Source: Macrocystis pyrifera
Lineage: Eukaryota > Sar > Phaeophyceae > Laminariales > Laminariaceae
Assembly (NCBI GenBank): GCA_031763025.1
Contig: JASSKH010000025.1
Span: forward strand, 6,528,689-6,592,688
Direction of reading: 5' to 3'
Length of the DNA stretch: 64,000 nucleotides
The first letter of the stretch is position 1. Each line of letters begins with the position of its first letter. Below are positions 41,428 through 53,302 of the stretch, piece by piece. Position numbers and translations under genes: made by a program. The notes beneath the pieces are model-generated. The model was given only the letters and a program-made list of their open reading frames with translations. It made no database searches and had not been told where the DNA came from.

Positions 41428-42541
41428 CGCTCGGTTGGTACATCCCTGGCCTCTCAGAGCTCCCACTTGGACAACGCCTCCTTCGATTACTTGCCGGACC
41501 TTTCTCTACGTAGCGGTTCTTCGTTTTCTCCATTTCTTTGGCATTTTCGGTGCTTTTTTTCTTTTTTTTTTCTTTTTTCGTTTCGTGTGCGTGTGTGCAC
41601 TCGGAGCACGGCACCGCGGGCGTGCCCGGCGCCGTCGCGGGTGTCAGCGGGTGCTGGCGAGTAGAGGGGGGGTTGCAAGGAGCGCGGTCGCCGTACTCGT
41701 GGCTAGGCGCCGCGTGTGCCTCGAGACACGAGGGAAACATGAATGGGCTCTGTCTGGCCTTCATCTGTCGAATTGGATAGAGTATGTAGGAGTCTATAAG
41801 GGTCGTTCGATATTGCAAGATAAGATTCAAGCGATGCTTATTTTTGCGACCAAACTGAATTCACGGAGAGAGCTACGCAGTCTGAGCACCAACATGGTCG
41901 AGCTGGCGAACGACGACCACGGTGGGCACCGGGCTTAACACGAGGCGGGCGACGGGGTTCACTGTGGCAGAGAGTGAGGAAAGCGTTACCCGGACAGAAT
42001 CGGTGGCGAGGTGGTCGCGAGAGGGGCAGGCGGCGTACGAGGCTGAGAGAGAAGCTCTGCTGTTCGAATTTTTTCTTCTTTGATCAGTGCAAGGCGTTCC
42101 AATCAGGCAGAAAATTATTGCACGAGAGGGGACGAGGATTTTTTTTTCTTTACGGATTTTTCGGTTTCATTTCCGTTGTTTTTGCGGTGCTGCTGTGCCG
42201 TTCTGTGCTTTCTCTTTCGTACATACAGCAAGCATATCACAAGAAGAAAATAATTACCCTACGTGGGGTATGTACGTACGTACGGCATGTGAGCGAGCGC
42301 AGCGGGCGGAATCGTCCGCGGCGCGAAGCGTGTGTGGCGTCCGAGCTGCTTTCTCCTGAATGAATGAAGCATGGCGGCGAGACTCTTGGCATTATCAAGT
42401 CGCCAGTTTGCAACTACAATAATAAAAAAAAACTACGTTCAATCATGGACCTCTGTCCGCTTCGCATAGTTTGATGTACGTTTCCTTCCTGAGCAAGCGT
42501 AGCCGGCGGCGTAGGCCGCCCGCGGAGCGAAGGGCCTCGTA
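41428..42541 (-). mobile_element. 1.1-kb unclassified repeat, copy 2 (inverted)
   Basis: This is the reverse complement of 13543-14684 over essentially its whole length, with small gaps. Matching landmarks are GGTACATCCCTGGCCTCTCAGAGCTCCCACTTGGA at the low end and AGCGGACAGAGGTCCATG plus GCGGGCGGCCTACGCC-type sequence at the high end (read on the minus strand). No MITE-1 flanks are seen here, so it is an independent insertion. Confidence 0.6.
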
Positions 42542-42779
42542 TTTTTCACAACCCCACAACATCACACCAGGTATAATAAAATATGTACTCGCACAGTACC
42601 GATCGAAAAAAGAGGTTAAAATACTGCATCATTATTATTTCTGCTATAACGATCAATCTTTCTTTTCTTCCTCCCCCTCGACTCCCTCCTCCTCTTCTTC
42701 CACCTTCTTCTTAGAGTTGGGGTCCTGTCAAAGGGGCAACGGCGAGGGGGGGCGAGCGGACGTGGGGTGAGGGGGAGGG

Positions 42780-43250
42780 GATGAGGACGGGTGTACTCAT
42801 GTCATGCATGGCCGTGGTCGTATGACTATCGACGAGAGGGGGGCGATTGAGGGGTGTAGGTGACGGGTGGGAGGGAGGGGGGGGTACTCAATATCAACCA
42901 TGGCCGTAGTGGTATGTATGACCATAGACCCTCGCATTCCTAAAATGCCGGGACGGAATGCGTAAGGTTTTCACCGACCAGGCAGACCTTGCTTGCACCA
43001 AGGCGCCGTGAGGTGTTCGGCGAGTCGCATGAACGGTGAGCTGCATCCTACAAAGAACCGCTCGTGAGGCGGACTCGCATATGATTAACATCGTGAATGA
43101 GCAGTTTATTTTCCAGTCTACCCACTTCCAGAGACAGCAATCGGAGCACTGTGCAACTGTCTCTGGGTGCCTTACCATATACACTACTAGGTACATGATA
43201 CGATCATCCCCCTCGTGCGCAGTAAAGGTTCTTCACCCCGCATAAATGAT
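42780..43250 (-). repeat. Poly-C repeat family A, two tails and one body
   Basis: On the minus strand a copy runs from 43250 (GCGGGGTGAAGAACC) to a C-run seen as G at about 42876-42884. A second, tail-only unit follows at 42790-42830 (CATGCATGACATGAGTACACC). The order mirrors that at 38345-38535. Confidence 0.7.
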
Positions 43251-43429
43251 GTACAACTTAATCTCCAGCTGTGATCGACCGCCAAAAACAAAACAACAAA
43301 AAAAACGGTACCCTTTAATAGTTGTCTACTGCTACTCATGTGGTGAGCGGCATGTTTTGCAGTGTCGTTGCCAATCGACGCCAACCCAACAACATATATA
43401 CAATATATAGGGGGGGGGTCAGAGGGGAC

Positions 43430-43815
43430 GGGACGGGGGGGGGTACTCGATATCATGCATGGCCGCAGTCGTATGACCATAGACCCTCGCATCCCTCCAA
43501 TGCCGGGACGGACTACGTCGGGTTTTCACCGACCAGACAGACATTGCTTGTATCAAGCGCAAAGCGCCGCGTCGTGTCTAACGAGTCGCATGAAGGGTGA
43601 CGTGCATCCTACTAAAAACTGCTTGTAAGGTGGACTTGCATATGGATGACTGCTTCAATTAGTTAATTTAATTTCCAGTGTGGTCACTTCTAGAGACAGC
43701 AATGGGAGCACCATGTAACTGCTCTTGTAATTTCCTCTTGAGTGCCTTACCATAAATACTACGTCCTACCATCATTCCCCTTGTACGGAATAAAGGTTAT
43801 TCACCCCGCACATAT
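43430..43815 (-). repeat. Poly-C repeat family A (reverse)
   Basis: This is a full-length-looking copy on the minus strand, from GCGGGGTGAATAACC (about 43812) to GATATCGAGTACC and 10 C, seen as G at 43434-43443. Confidence 0.75.
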
Positions 43816-43964
43816 TATCTATCTCGACCACCAGCTGTGACCGACCGCCAAAAAAAAAAAGAAACTTGAAGAAGCGGTGCCCTGGTTGTCTAGCTCAGGT
43901 AGTGAGCGGCATGTTTTACTTTACAATGTCGTTGCCAACCGACGCCAACCCAACCTATTCATAT

Positions 43965-44300
43965 TATATAGGGGGGGGGGGGGGGGTGAGAGGAGAGATA
44001 TGGCGGTGAGAGTGTGAGGGGTGAGGGGAAAGGGGGGGAGGGTGTACTCATTACCATGCGTAGCCGTATGCCCATACGCTCTCGCATTCCTACAATGTCG
44101 GACGGAGTTCATTAAAAGGTCGACCAGGCAGGCATTGATTTGCACCAAGCGGGAAGTCCCGTGAGGTTTTCGGCGAATGGCATGAAGAGTGAGAGCTAGC
44201 TTCATCTGGGTGAGCTGCATCCTACGAAAAAAAAAACGAAGTTGAGGCCGACTTCGGCACCTTTTTCGTATTTCCTTGCATATGGATGACATCGTCCAAT
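43965..44300 (-). repeat. Poly-C repeat family A (reverse, diverged)
   Basis: Minus strand: GGATGCAGCTCACCC, CAATGCCTGCCTGGTCG, ACTCCGTCCGACATTG and GGTAATGAGTACACC, then C-rich sequence reaching the G-run at 43971-43986. It is more diverged than its neighbour at 43430-43815. Confidence 0.6.
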
Positions 44301-44344
44301 AAATTTATTCGTTTTTTTTTTTTTTTTTTTTTTTTTTTTCCGGT

Positions 44345-44475
44345 GAGAGGAGGTTGCACTCATGTGTTTCTTGCCGTTGTCATCTGACCATTGATCAAGC
44401 ATCCATTTCGAGACGAAGCACCGCTCCTACTCCTACTAAAGACGCCTCCAACATTCAGGCGCCCATCGAGATTTT
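44345..44475 (-). repeat. Poly-C repeat family B (reverse)
   Basis: Minus strand words CGCCTGAATGTTGGAGGCGTC, TTAGTAGGAGTAGGAGCGG, TGCTTCGTCTCGAAATGGAT and GGTCAGATGACAACGG belong to family B. The C-tail is replaced by other sequence. A 29-T run lies beside it (44311-44339). Confidence 0.6.
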
Positions 44476-44989
44476 TCCACATATACATTGAACACATAAA
44501 ACATATTTTGCCTACCGTGTTCCCTTCCTGTTTTTTTCCTTTTGTGGCCACCATCTATATCTGGCGATAGCGATCGTTTTTTTTCGCCATTTTCTGGTCG
44601 GGGGGCAAGCACACGTTCAGACAACACGCCCCTCAAATCTTACGTAGTACACAAACCCCAACCCCCACCCTTATCCCAGAAGAATGACACAAAAGTCTCG
44701 CCACGACGTGACTACAGGATGTTTTCGTGGGAGCCGGGGAGGGGAGTGGGGGGCGGAGAGGAGATGGTGGGCCACAAACGGGTCGTGAGCTGTCCCGTTT
44801 GTGGTACTTACTGTACAGATGTACGGTTTAACTTATATGTAAGAACCCAGCAACAACACTCCCCGTACCCCCTCCCTCCCTTCCACCAACTCTCTCCATC
44901 CACGGACGCTGGCAGGTCCGCCGTAGGACACACGCCACCACGCGAGGAGAGCTCTACACCTCACCTCACCCTAAACAAGAACAAGAAGG

Positions 44990-45125
44990 TTCTCGGGTCG
45001 GGTCGACCCTCGCGGGTCAGGTTGGGTCGGTTCGGGTCGGGTTCGGGTGACCCGACCCGACCTGTGAGAATTTAAAACCTCCTGACCCGATCCGACCCGA
45101 CCCGGCCCGGCCCGGCCCCCGTGAA
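44990..45125. repeat. GGGTC/GACCC microsatellite, inverted
   Basis: GGGTCGGGTC-type repeats (44993-45050) face GACCCGACCC-type repeats (45050-45115) and can pair as a large imperfect hairpin. Confidence 0.65.
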
Positions 45126-45360
45126 GAGCCCTGAAAAAAAAAAACGACTTCGGGTGGAAAATGTACCCGCGAGCCGATGACCTATCCCATGGGCTAGGTA
45201 TCTAACGACTACCAGTATCCAACGAATGCCAGGACAGATACAACAGTAAAAAAACGCGAATGGGATTGCAGCTATGTTGGGCAGTTCTTCGCTTGAGAAG
45301 CCCCCGTCAACCATGATTTGTATGGACCCAAGAGTGAACTCTCCTCCGTAGAATGGCTCG

Positions 45361-45592
45361 AAAAATGACCGTTGATTTTGAACCAACCGTTGATTCTAAA
45401 ATGACCGTTGACTCTAGAATGCTCGTTGGGTCTGAAATGGCCGTGGACTCTGAAATTACCGTTGTATCTAAAATGACCGTTGGCTCTGAAATGGCGCGTT
45501 GAATCTAAAATGGCCTTTGGATCTAAAACGACCGTTGGCTCTGACATGGGCGGTGACTCTGAAAACGACCGTTGGCTCTGAAATGGTGGTTG
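45361..45592. repeat. 18-bp minisatellite just past DYNLRB stop
   Basis: The unit AAATGACCGTTGACTCTG repeats about 13 times with many variants (GGCCGTGGACTCTGAAATTA and so on). On the minus strand it begins right after the roadblock gene's stop codon at 45594, so it would lie in that gene's 3' UTR or flank. Confidence 0.75.
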
Positions 45593-45593
45593 G

Positions 45594-47334
45594 TTAGCTC
45601 ACCTGTTGTACTACTACGAGCGTGAAGCTGTCGTGCAAGGCGATGATCATCTCGTGTTCTCCCGTGCGCAACCGTAGCGATTCCACGTCGTTCTGAGAGA
45701 GGAAGCCAAAGAGATAGGCGGGAAACGCAAGCAACGCATGGTAAAGCGAAGGGAGCAAAGGAAGCAAGCAAGCGAGCAACGCAGTCAAGGAAAAGTAGCG
45801 CAAGCAATGCAACACACAGGGGATAAGCACGCAGCAAAGCCAGAGAAAGTTGCGCTAGAAAATGCAATAATCGAAAGAAAAAAAGGCATGTAAAGGACTT
45901 ACGGCAAACCAACGTAACAACACCGGCAAGCCCAAGAAGCGAGCGAATCAATCAAGCACGCACGCAAAGCAAGACAATCCAAGGAAAGAAGTGAGCGAGG
46001 AACGTAGTCAAAGGAAATGGCGTGAACAATGCGAACAAGGAAGGAAAGCAAGTAAGCAAAAAAAACGAGACTCCCCAGGAAACTCGAGACCAGTGCACTG
46101 CCCGTTGCACTGCCCAGTATACTACAAGTTTACCACGCAACTATTTTTACCAGTACTGTCACGATACTCTGTGAAAACGTACTACGCACACATACCAGGT
46201 ATGATACGACAAATGTGTCCGGTGCAAAACAAGCCACACACATATATTTACGTGAACGCCTCCTCATCTCACATCCGGTGGCTCGAACAGCTCCCGCATG
46301 TACTTTTTAGATTTGCTGGCCAGGTCGAGAACGAGAGCGGCATGGTGCACGGCCGCTCGGTACTCCATGCTCTCGTACTTGATCACGATCCCTGGCCGAG
46401 ATTTTAAAGGCGTGCGCGGTGATGTTATTTGAGAAAAGAAACACCTCAGCTGTAGGAACGAAAAAAATCAAGATTTCTTCAAACCTTAGTCTATGCGAGC
46501 TTGGTGTGATGCATACTTCGGTATGTGGTTCACGTCAAGTACGTACGTAGAACGGACGGGTGGACAATGGTCGATGCTTGACGCCGGTGCAAGCGAACGG
46601 AGCACCGAAGAGGGTAGCTTACCACTTGTTCGATAAAATTGTTGTCACACTCTGTGTACGAGAAAAACAAGCCCTAGCAATAACCCTAAGCCCATCATAC
46701 TCAACCAGTTGCTCGTAGCGTTGAGTCTTTTGTCTCGTTCCCAGCGTGCGCCCAGCCATTTTTTCGAATCAGTGGTAAGCTCGACTGGCGCCAAACGAAT
46801 CGGGAACCGAAGGGAGCTTAGACAGCAACCAATCATAGATCGAGTTGATGGGAATATAGCATTCCCGTCTACCCAATCGAAAACACACACCCTGAGATAT
46901 AGTGTCCTTTTCCACCGCTTCTCCATTTTCTTTGATTGTGTTTCTTGTGTTTTTTTTTCGCCATCATTACCCACCTCCCTCCACCACAATCGAACTATCT
47001 GTTAGCAGTTCCCCGCCTGTGTGCCGCTGTTTTTTTCCTCTGCTACCATTCCCTAATATCGCCAGCCGATTTTACTAGGCAGCATTATTTTTCGCTCTTC
47101 CTCCTCCTCCTCCTCCTCCTCCCCTCCTCCTCGGGGCTAGGCTTAGGGTTTGGAGTCAAGGATAATTCAACCCATTTCCAAAAAAAAAAAACGCTAGGCC
47201 AAACGTTATAACACGGCTTCGAACAGTTTCGCTCTTTTTAGCTTACCATCGTTGTTCATGATGACGTACGCTGCAAACCCTGGGTTGGTCTTGAGCTCCT
47301 TGATCACCTCCTCCACCTCGTTCACCTGCTGGGA
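45594..47334 (-). CDS. DYNLRB: Dynein light chain, roadblock/LC7 family
   Basis: Minus-strand exons 47334-47247, 46391-46273 and 45692-45594 join in phase (phases 1 and 0; donors GTAAGC and GTGAGA; acceptors GGCCAG and CTCTCAG). They encode about 101 residues: NEVEEVIKELKTNPGFAAYV, IMNNDGIVIKYESMEYRAAV, HHAALVLDLASKSKKYMREL, NDVESLRLRTGEHEMIIALH and SFTLVVVQQVS. This matches the whole roadblock domain (E-V-E-E, G-x-x-x-x-N-x-x-G-I, N-D-x-x-x-L-R-x-R, E-x-x-x-x-x-x-x-x-x-x-L-x-V-x-Q), which dimerises and binds the dynein intermediate chain. The stop is TAA. The true start is unresolved. Either a small upstream exon supplies Met, or the in-frame ATG at 47403 is used without splicing at TTCCAG; the second adds 23 unusual residues. 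Confidence 0.85.
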
Positions 47335-47339
47335 CTGGA

Positions 47340-48995
47340 AGGGACAAAAGCGCCGACATTTCAATATCTTGCCTTTTGGGGGCGGGGGGGCTCTTTTTGC
47401 CATGCCACGGGAGTCCAAAATGTCCATTGACCGGTCTAGGTTTGGCCTGTCAAAGTTGTTTATTGTACCTAGTATGCTATTTTCAGTGCAAGGACACCAA
47501 GTGAAGTAGATAGAGGCTAAGCCCGGAGTAGGTACAGACTGTGAGCTTGGCTTAGTTTGCATGGGTTTTTCTTTTTTGTGCTGGTTTCCTTCTTTCCGGG
47601 GAATGTTTTATGAGCGGTCAACGTGGAAACGCATATTGCACATTGTTGAGGAGGATGGCAAACGCAACAAAAGCAAATGTCGTTGCTTGTCCTATACCTG
47701 GTATACAGTAGCTACATGCGAGAACCGGCCGTCGGCTCACTATAATACGCCATCGCTCTGGCGAGCCTTGCGTTGTATGCACAACAGGATGGGGCCATGT
47801 GTGTACTCGCCGATTGCTTGCGGCTTGAAAAAAACTTTCCATTGAATTTTGTAGTGTTTAAAAATGTGCAAGTCCGTATCGAGGGACGGGTACGCACAGA
47901 GAGATGTACAGCAGTTGCCTGCAGGTTAAGTATGGATACTTCGTACTATTAATAGTACTATGAAGCATTTGTACGTCCAGTAGCAGTCCTATTGCCTGCG
48001 AGTAGACATGTATTTCAGACGAAAAAAGCGCGATAGCAACGTGACGTGCTCCTGTAGCAGGGAGGCATCGCGACCTTACTCGTGCTACAGCAGTACGTAC
48101 TTGTATACCGGACCCATCAGCGGTGCCCATTTACGTAGCAACGAACTGATGGGATACAGCAGCGGTACCTTCATATACAACGTACGTTGCCGTCCTTGAC
48201 TATTTCAGCAATGGAACGGCATCGACGCTCTACGTAGTGGATACGAACGGGAAACGCGGAGGAAAATGTGTTCATATCTCTGTGCACAGAGTTATACACC
48301 TCGGGCAAATCATCGGTTCCTGCTTGGTGATCTAGATCTTTCCGGGGGCTGAGCTATTATCCTGATCCGTACGTACGATCTACAACAATATCCTGGTACC
48401 TCAGCTCATCGATTTGTACGTACAGATCTTTCAGGGCAGATATATTCCTGCTCCGTGTGTTTGCCGGGTAGGAGCGTATAGTCTGTATGATCTCAGACAG
48501 GTTTCCTAGATCGGATCTGTACTCCTGTACAGATCCTGCACATCATCTCACAATGGCAAGTTAGGATCTAGATATCTATCTGATCTATTCGTAGATCATG
48601 ATATATCTGCTGTCCGACGTGAGTACGTATAGGGAGCGAGGAGAGGATGGGTATGATGCTGAGGTGTTTGGTTTTGTAGGAATACAGAGTAGAATATTTG
48701 TCTGTGTGGTATGTATACACCATCTGCGGAAGCAGTACATCGGGGGGGAGAAGACGTCAGGATTTGGACTCTGTGTGTTTGGATTGGTGGATGGACAAGC
48801 CAAGACACCGAACGTTGATTTCGTATCATTTGTCAACGGGGGGGAAAGCGGCGGAAGATAGACGGACGGGCGCTTGACTGGCGGCAGAAAATTATTGCAC
48901 AGCAGCCACGAGTACCACTTCGTTTCACGCCGGCCGCTACGAGTACGAACATAGACCGCGCGAGGCGTAACGTTGTCAAACTCTACCCGCTCTCA
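47340..48995. other. Region upstream of DYNLRB, nothing recognised
   Basis: The missing first exon of the minus-strand gene should lie here, but no ATG followed by a phase-0 donor stood out. Bases 48300-48610 are GATC-rich repeat as at the left edge. Plus-strand frames at 48598-48861 have no recognisable motif. Confidence 0.35.
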
Positions 48996-49018
48996 CCGCC
49001 ATCTCAGTTGCCCCACCG

Positions 49019-49273
49019 ATGGACCGGCCCAACCAAGCGCAAGACCCCGACTATGAATTGGCAAACATCAACTGCAACCGAAGCTCCGGCTGTCGTAGCC
49101 AACCGACCGGCCGTCGCCACCCAGCGTGCAGCGCGTGCGGCAGACAGTTCCTGCCTAAACAGGGGCGCCACCACGAGCAAAGGATAAACCACTACCTGGT
49201 ACACGGTATGCCAGGACGAACGGTCTGTAAACAAAGCTGCTGCAGCTTGACCCAGATGCAGCTAGCGACGTAG
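49019..49273 (+). CDS. Possible small Cys/His-rich protein or exon
   Basis: An 84-codon frame starts at an ATG in a CCACCGATGG context. It contains NCNRSSGC, then HPACSACGRQFLPKQG, HHEQ and a later VCKQSCC. The C-x-x-C and following H/C residues could form a zinc finger, but the spacing does not fit a family I can name. GC and composition are more gene-like than the flanks. No splice partner was found. It could equally be part of an unrecognised transposon. Confidence 0.25.
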   Translation: MDRPNQAQDPDYELANINCNRSSGCRSQPTGRRHPACSACGRQFLPKQGRHHEQRINHYLVHGMPGRTVCKQSCCSLTQMQLAT

Positions 49274-49984
49274 CTACGGGCTGGCTTTCGTCGTTGTCGT
49301 CAACTCATATCCGACCTAAAAAATCGGCGGCGGAATCGGCCGTTACATGGAGTTGCACCCACCAGAAGAAAAAACATACTTCTACGGGGCCCGGGTTAGA
49401 CCACGGCCTAAAAAATGCAGATGAAACACCAGCGCAACCCAGCAACAACAGCAGCAACAGCTCAACTTGCACAGTCGCAATGGACCCTGCAAAGTGCCTG
49501 GAGATCCTGGGGAGCCGTGGAACATGTGGGGGCGCTTTGCAGGGCTCTCACGATGGGCATTCAGGTGTTGTGCGAATGGAGAAAATGATAGCGTGAATTC
49601 CACACGAGTACGAGCTTTATCCAGCCAAGAGAGGCATTAGAGGTACAAGTAGACACACTGCTGGCAAAACAGCGGCGCACCGGTGCCGCATAGAGCACCT
49701 TGCGCGTCCGAGTGTCATAATAATATGTTGGTGTGCCAGTCTGGCACCGAGTTGCGTCCCACCTAGCCTCACAGCCTATCCGTGGTGCATCAGATCAGAA
49801 GTCAAAAGTTCACCTTGTTTTTTCGTTTTTACTCGTACGCGGATATCATAGGGCGGGACTGTCAGCTTTTGTTTCCAGATTTCGAGAGACTTTCTACTTT
49901 CCCCTTCTGCGAAAAAGACCCAAAAAATGACCCAGCTCTAATTTCCAATACAACAGCAGCAGTTTTATCGTTTGACGTTCACGA

Positions 49985-50085
49985 AAAATCCACTTGGAAA
50001 GTACTCGTCGGCTATTTGCGCAAGACCAAATTATGGTTGGGCTTAGACCCGAGTGTGAAGGTGTTACCAACTGAGCTATAGGGGT
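49985..50085 (-). other. tRNA-like 5' half
   Basis: Minus strand: TACCCCTATAGCTCAGTTGG, followed by TAACACCTTCACACTCGGGT. TAGCTCAGTTGG is a good match to a tRNA A box and D-arm. The matching T-arm is not seen within the expected 50 bases, so this is a fragment or SINE head. Confidence 0.4.
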
Positions 50086-50129
50086 AAAAGAACGATCAAT
50101 CACCCAGCCCAGGGCAATCCTAATCCTTA

Positions 50130-50903
50130 GGCCGTTTCCTATGCGGTTCGATTTCGAGCTTCAGATTTGTATTTTTCGATCTCAAAATCGAATGACCCTA
50201 CTTATGCAGTCCGATTATGCAAAATCCGACCGGAATTTTTTCGATTTGAGAATCCGATGACCCAAGTCGTCGGATTTTGGCCCAAAATCCGACGACCTGG
50301 GTCATCAGATTTTCAAATCGAAAAATGGCATGCTCTCTAAATTCAAGATATTATCCACGACAGCAAACAGCAGCGGAACGATCGATGAGTTGGATGGTGA
50401 TACAGCTGTGTAGCGACGTTGCTTCGCGTCCGACGCGCAGACGGCGCGTCCCTCCGTGGCCAGACTAGAGTCCACTGGCGCGGGCTCGGGCCTAGAGACC
50501 AAGAGAAGCGCACTCGGCACGCGCCTCTCCGTGGATACGTACTCGTAGACTACACCGCAGCTGTACAGCAGCAGCAGCAAGTCAAGTCACAAAATCAAAC
50601 ACAAAATACCAAGACAGGTTGACTCTAGCGCACTCGCCACATCTCTTCGCCACCAGACTAGAGGCAGTCAGCGTGGGCTCGGACGCTTGGGTCCTACGCG
50701 CAGGGCAGCCCACCCAGCGCGTCTCTTCGCGGCGCCAAATCACAATAACAGCAGTTGGTCTCGGCGTTTGCTCGAATCTCTACACGCGCAATAAATCTGA
50801 TTTTTCCGCATAGGAAGGCCCTTTCGATTTGTCAAGCTCATATCTGAAAATGCCATCGGGTCAAAATCTGAAGCTCAAAAATCGAAACGCATAGGAAACG
50901 GCC
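50130..50903. mobile_element. 774-bp non-autonomous DNA transposon, TTA duplication
   Basis: The ends are inverted repeats of about 45 bp: GGCCGTTTCCTATGCGGTTC with CGAGCTTCAGATTTG at the left, and CAAAATCTGAAGCTC with GAAACGCATAGGAAACGGCC at the right. TTA flanks both sides (50127-50129, 50904-50906). A 3-bp TTA duplication with long inverted ends is typical of the PIF/Harbinger group. The interior holds a separate 85-bp palindrome (50239-50324) and GC-rich sequence with no transposase. Confidence 0.75.
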
Positions 50904-50906
50904 TTA

Positions 50907-52825
50907 TATATAACAGTCGCTAACCAAGTTTTCAAAACAGAATCGGATTTGAAAATCCTCGCGAAGAACCAAACTATACACGATTCGGAAAGGGAAAATG
51001 CCGCCGCAAATCACAACACAACAAGCAATCACGAATGCGGCAACTAGCGAACGAGAGCACGGAAAATGCCAACGGCTTCGATGCGAGATACGGTTCGAGA
51101 AAAATAGCAGGCCACGACGGCTGCTGCTGCTGCTGCTGCTGCTTCTTCTGCTACATGTGTGCTCTGTGCTCTACCACGGTCATAGGGAGGGCTTCAGTCG
51201 ACGCCACGGGGGCGCGTTGTTCAGTGCGTGCGTGGGGTGTGCCCATGAGTACTATTAGTATTTTTTTCGCTGACCGCGGTGAAGCAAAAATTAACAGCAC
51301 ACAGCAGAGCAGCAGCGGCAGCATCAGTCGACGAAGCACACAGCACATCGATGTTGCAGGTGCGCCCTGCCAACCCTCCGCCGCGTATGGTCGCATGCCC
51401 TTGCCGGCCTTCCGCAGCGCGGCCTCGCGTTGACATAGCCTCGCCCACATGGGCCGTGCCTTGGTGAGATAACGTGTGCGACGCAAACCATCTACGCCAT
51501 GCCGCTCTCCTTCTCGCTGTTGCTGCGCGCTGTGCGTACGATGCTGGTATTCTTGCTCATGAGGTGTGTTCATTCACCGGAGGTAACTCATATTTTCCTG
51601 GCCAACAAGATTATTGTTCGATTCCGAACCCCCCCAAAAATACGAACCCCATCCCATTTTTTCTTATAAGATTTGGGCGCACTTTCGCCCGATTTTTTAT
51701 CTCGTTTTTGGGGAACTTGTTTATTATTTTTGAATGGGGAGGAGTAGAAAATGACGAAACCAAAACCAGAATCTGATCACCAAAACACCATTAGTTTTCC
51801 AATTTTGATATGGTTTCATGACTAATACGTGTTTGCGTCCTATTTACCGGGGAAAGGTTAATTGTTTGTTCAACTATTTCTGAAACCGAATAAACGCAGC
51901 ACGTCTGACAACGCCCAGATGACAAACTCAGACAAGAGTAAACGAGAGCGAAGGCATACGTCGGCGCGTGCGCACCGCTGCCGCCGCCGCGGACCTCTTT
52001 TTGTTTTTGGCAGCGCAGGCCATTAATAGCTTTCGCTCTCAAGGTATCCTGGGTGGGCGGAGGGACTCCTAGAACGGCGGCGGTGATGCAGCTGTCGAAA
52101 GCTTGAGCGTCTCCCGTCTCCTCCCATTTTTTGGTCGATCACTCGGTTCCCGTGCGGGCTGGCGCATCGAGCTGGTAAAAAAAGTTGGGATTGTGACCGC
52201 CATGATTGTTTTTGAGACGCCACCGCCGGGGTACGCTTGTGCGTGCTACGGTCTGTAGGCTTGGGCGCGGCTGTAGTCCCGGTGGCCCCGCGTTGTGGTT
52301 CACGCTTTATCGCCTCGGTCGTGGTCGTCGATGAGATGAAGAAATGCGCCGAGATGTGCCGGGGGCGTTGACCCATCGTGAACTTGCCGGCCCGAGTCGG
52401 GTCAACTCCCAAGTTGGAGTTTCGTCTACAACAAAAAATGAAGTATTTTGGACCTTGTTTGTGTTTTTATTCAAAATCAAATTTCATTTTCCCCAAAATC
52501 CTAATTTTTTTCGGCCGTGGTGCGTGTTGAGACCAATGAAGTGCAAATCACATTTTACGCTTGCGCAAAGTGGACTTAATGTTTCCTCGTTGATACGGGA
52601 GCCTAGAGAGGTTTCGGGTTCGAACTAATGCACCAGGTATAACGTATTATTTGAGAAATACGACTTTCTCCGCGCTGACTGAAGTACAAGTAGTACGGGT
52701 ATGTAGATACCAGTACATTGTAGTTGTTGACTCAAGGGTGAAAATATAAGTATAGTGTACGAATAGGGCTGTGAGTTGGTTGGTTATAAAGTAAGCCGAC
52801 TACCTTGGCAGTTGTTCAAGTTAGC
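50907..52825. other. Intergenic, nothing recognised
   Basis: Frames at 50998-51573 and 52023-52412 are open but look like chance frames around CTG repeats and GC-rich sequence. Near 52600 there is a GGGTTCGAACTAATGC word resembling a tRNA T-arm, without a partner A box. Confidence 0.3.
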
Positions 52826-53302
52826 TACTACGGAGGACCATAGTAAATGGGACCAAATATTGTTAGTAAAAATAGGTAATATAAATAGGTTTTTATGTAT
52901 ACCATAGGTCCTATTAACAATGGACCCCCGTAATAGGTAGGTATCCTTAGTACGTAATACCGCGGCGTATGAATGATGTAGTATTACGGGGGACCATAGT
53001 TAATAGGACCTAGGGCACAGACAAAGACCTATAAATTTCGGTATTTTTTCTAACAATATTTGGTCCCATTTAATATGGCCCCCCGTAATAATGACTTTTC
53101 ACAGCTATCAATGTATACTATTACGGGGGTCCATAGTTAACGGGACCAAATTTTGTTAGTAAAAATAGGAAAATAATGGTGTACATAAAAACCTATATAT
53201 TTTCCTACTTTTACTAACAAAATTTGGTCCCGTTAACTATGGACCCCCTTTTCCTATTTTTACTAACAAAATTTGGTCCCGTTAACTATGGACCCCCGTA
53301 AT
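52826..53302. repeat. Cluster of three MITE-1 copies
   Basis: Copies are at 52826-52935, 52982-53090 and 53119-53302. The third carries an internal duplication: the block TTTTACTAACAAAATTTGGTCCCGTTAACTATGGACCCCC is present twice in a row at its right end. All keep the arms GGGGG-CCATAGT-AA and the A/T-rich centre with AACCTATA. No other DNA of note lies between them. Confidence 0.85.

Noticed and set aside
46645..47005. Open frames on both strands between DYNLRB exons 1 and 2
   Set aside because: The exons on either side join in phase without them and the translations show no domain.
52560..52630. Possible tRNA (GGGTTCGAACTAATGC)
   Set aside because: It has a T-arm-like word but no A box or acceptor stem at the right distance.
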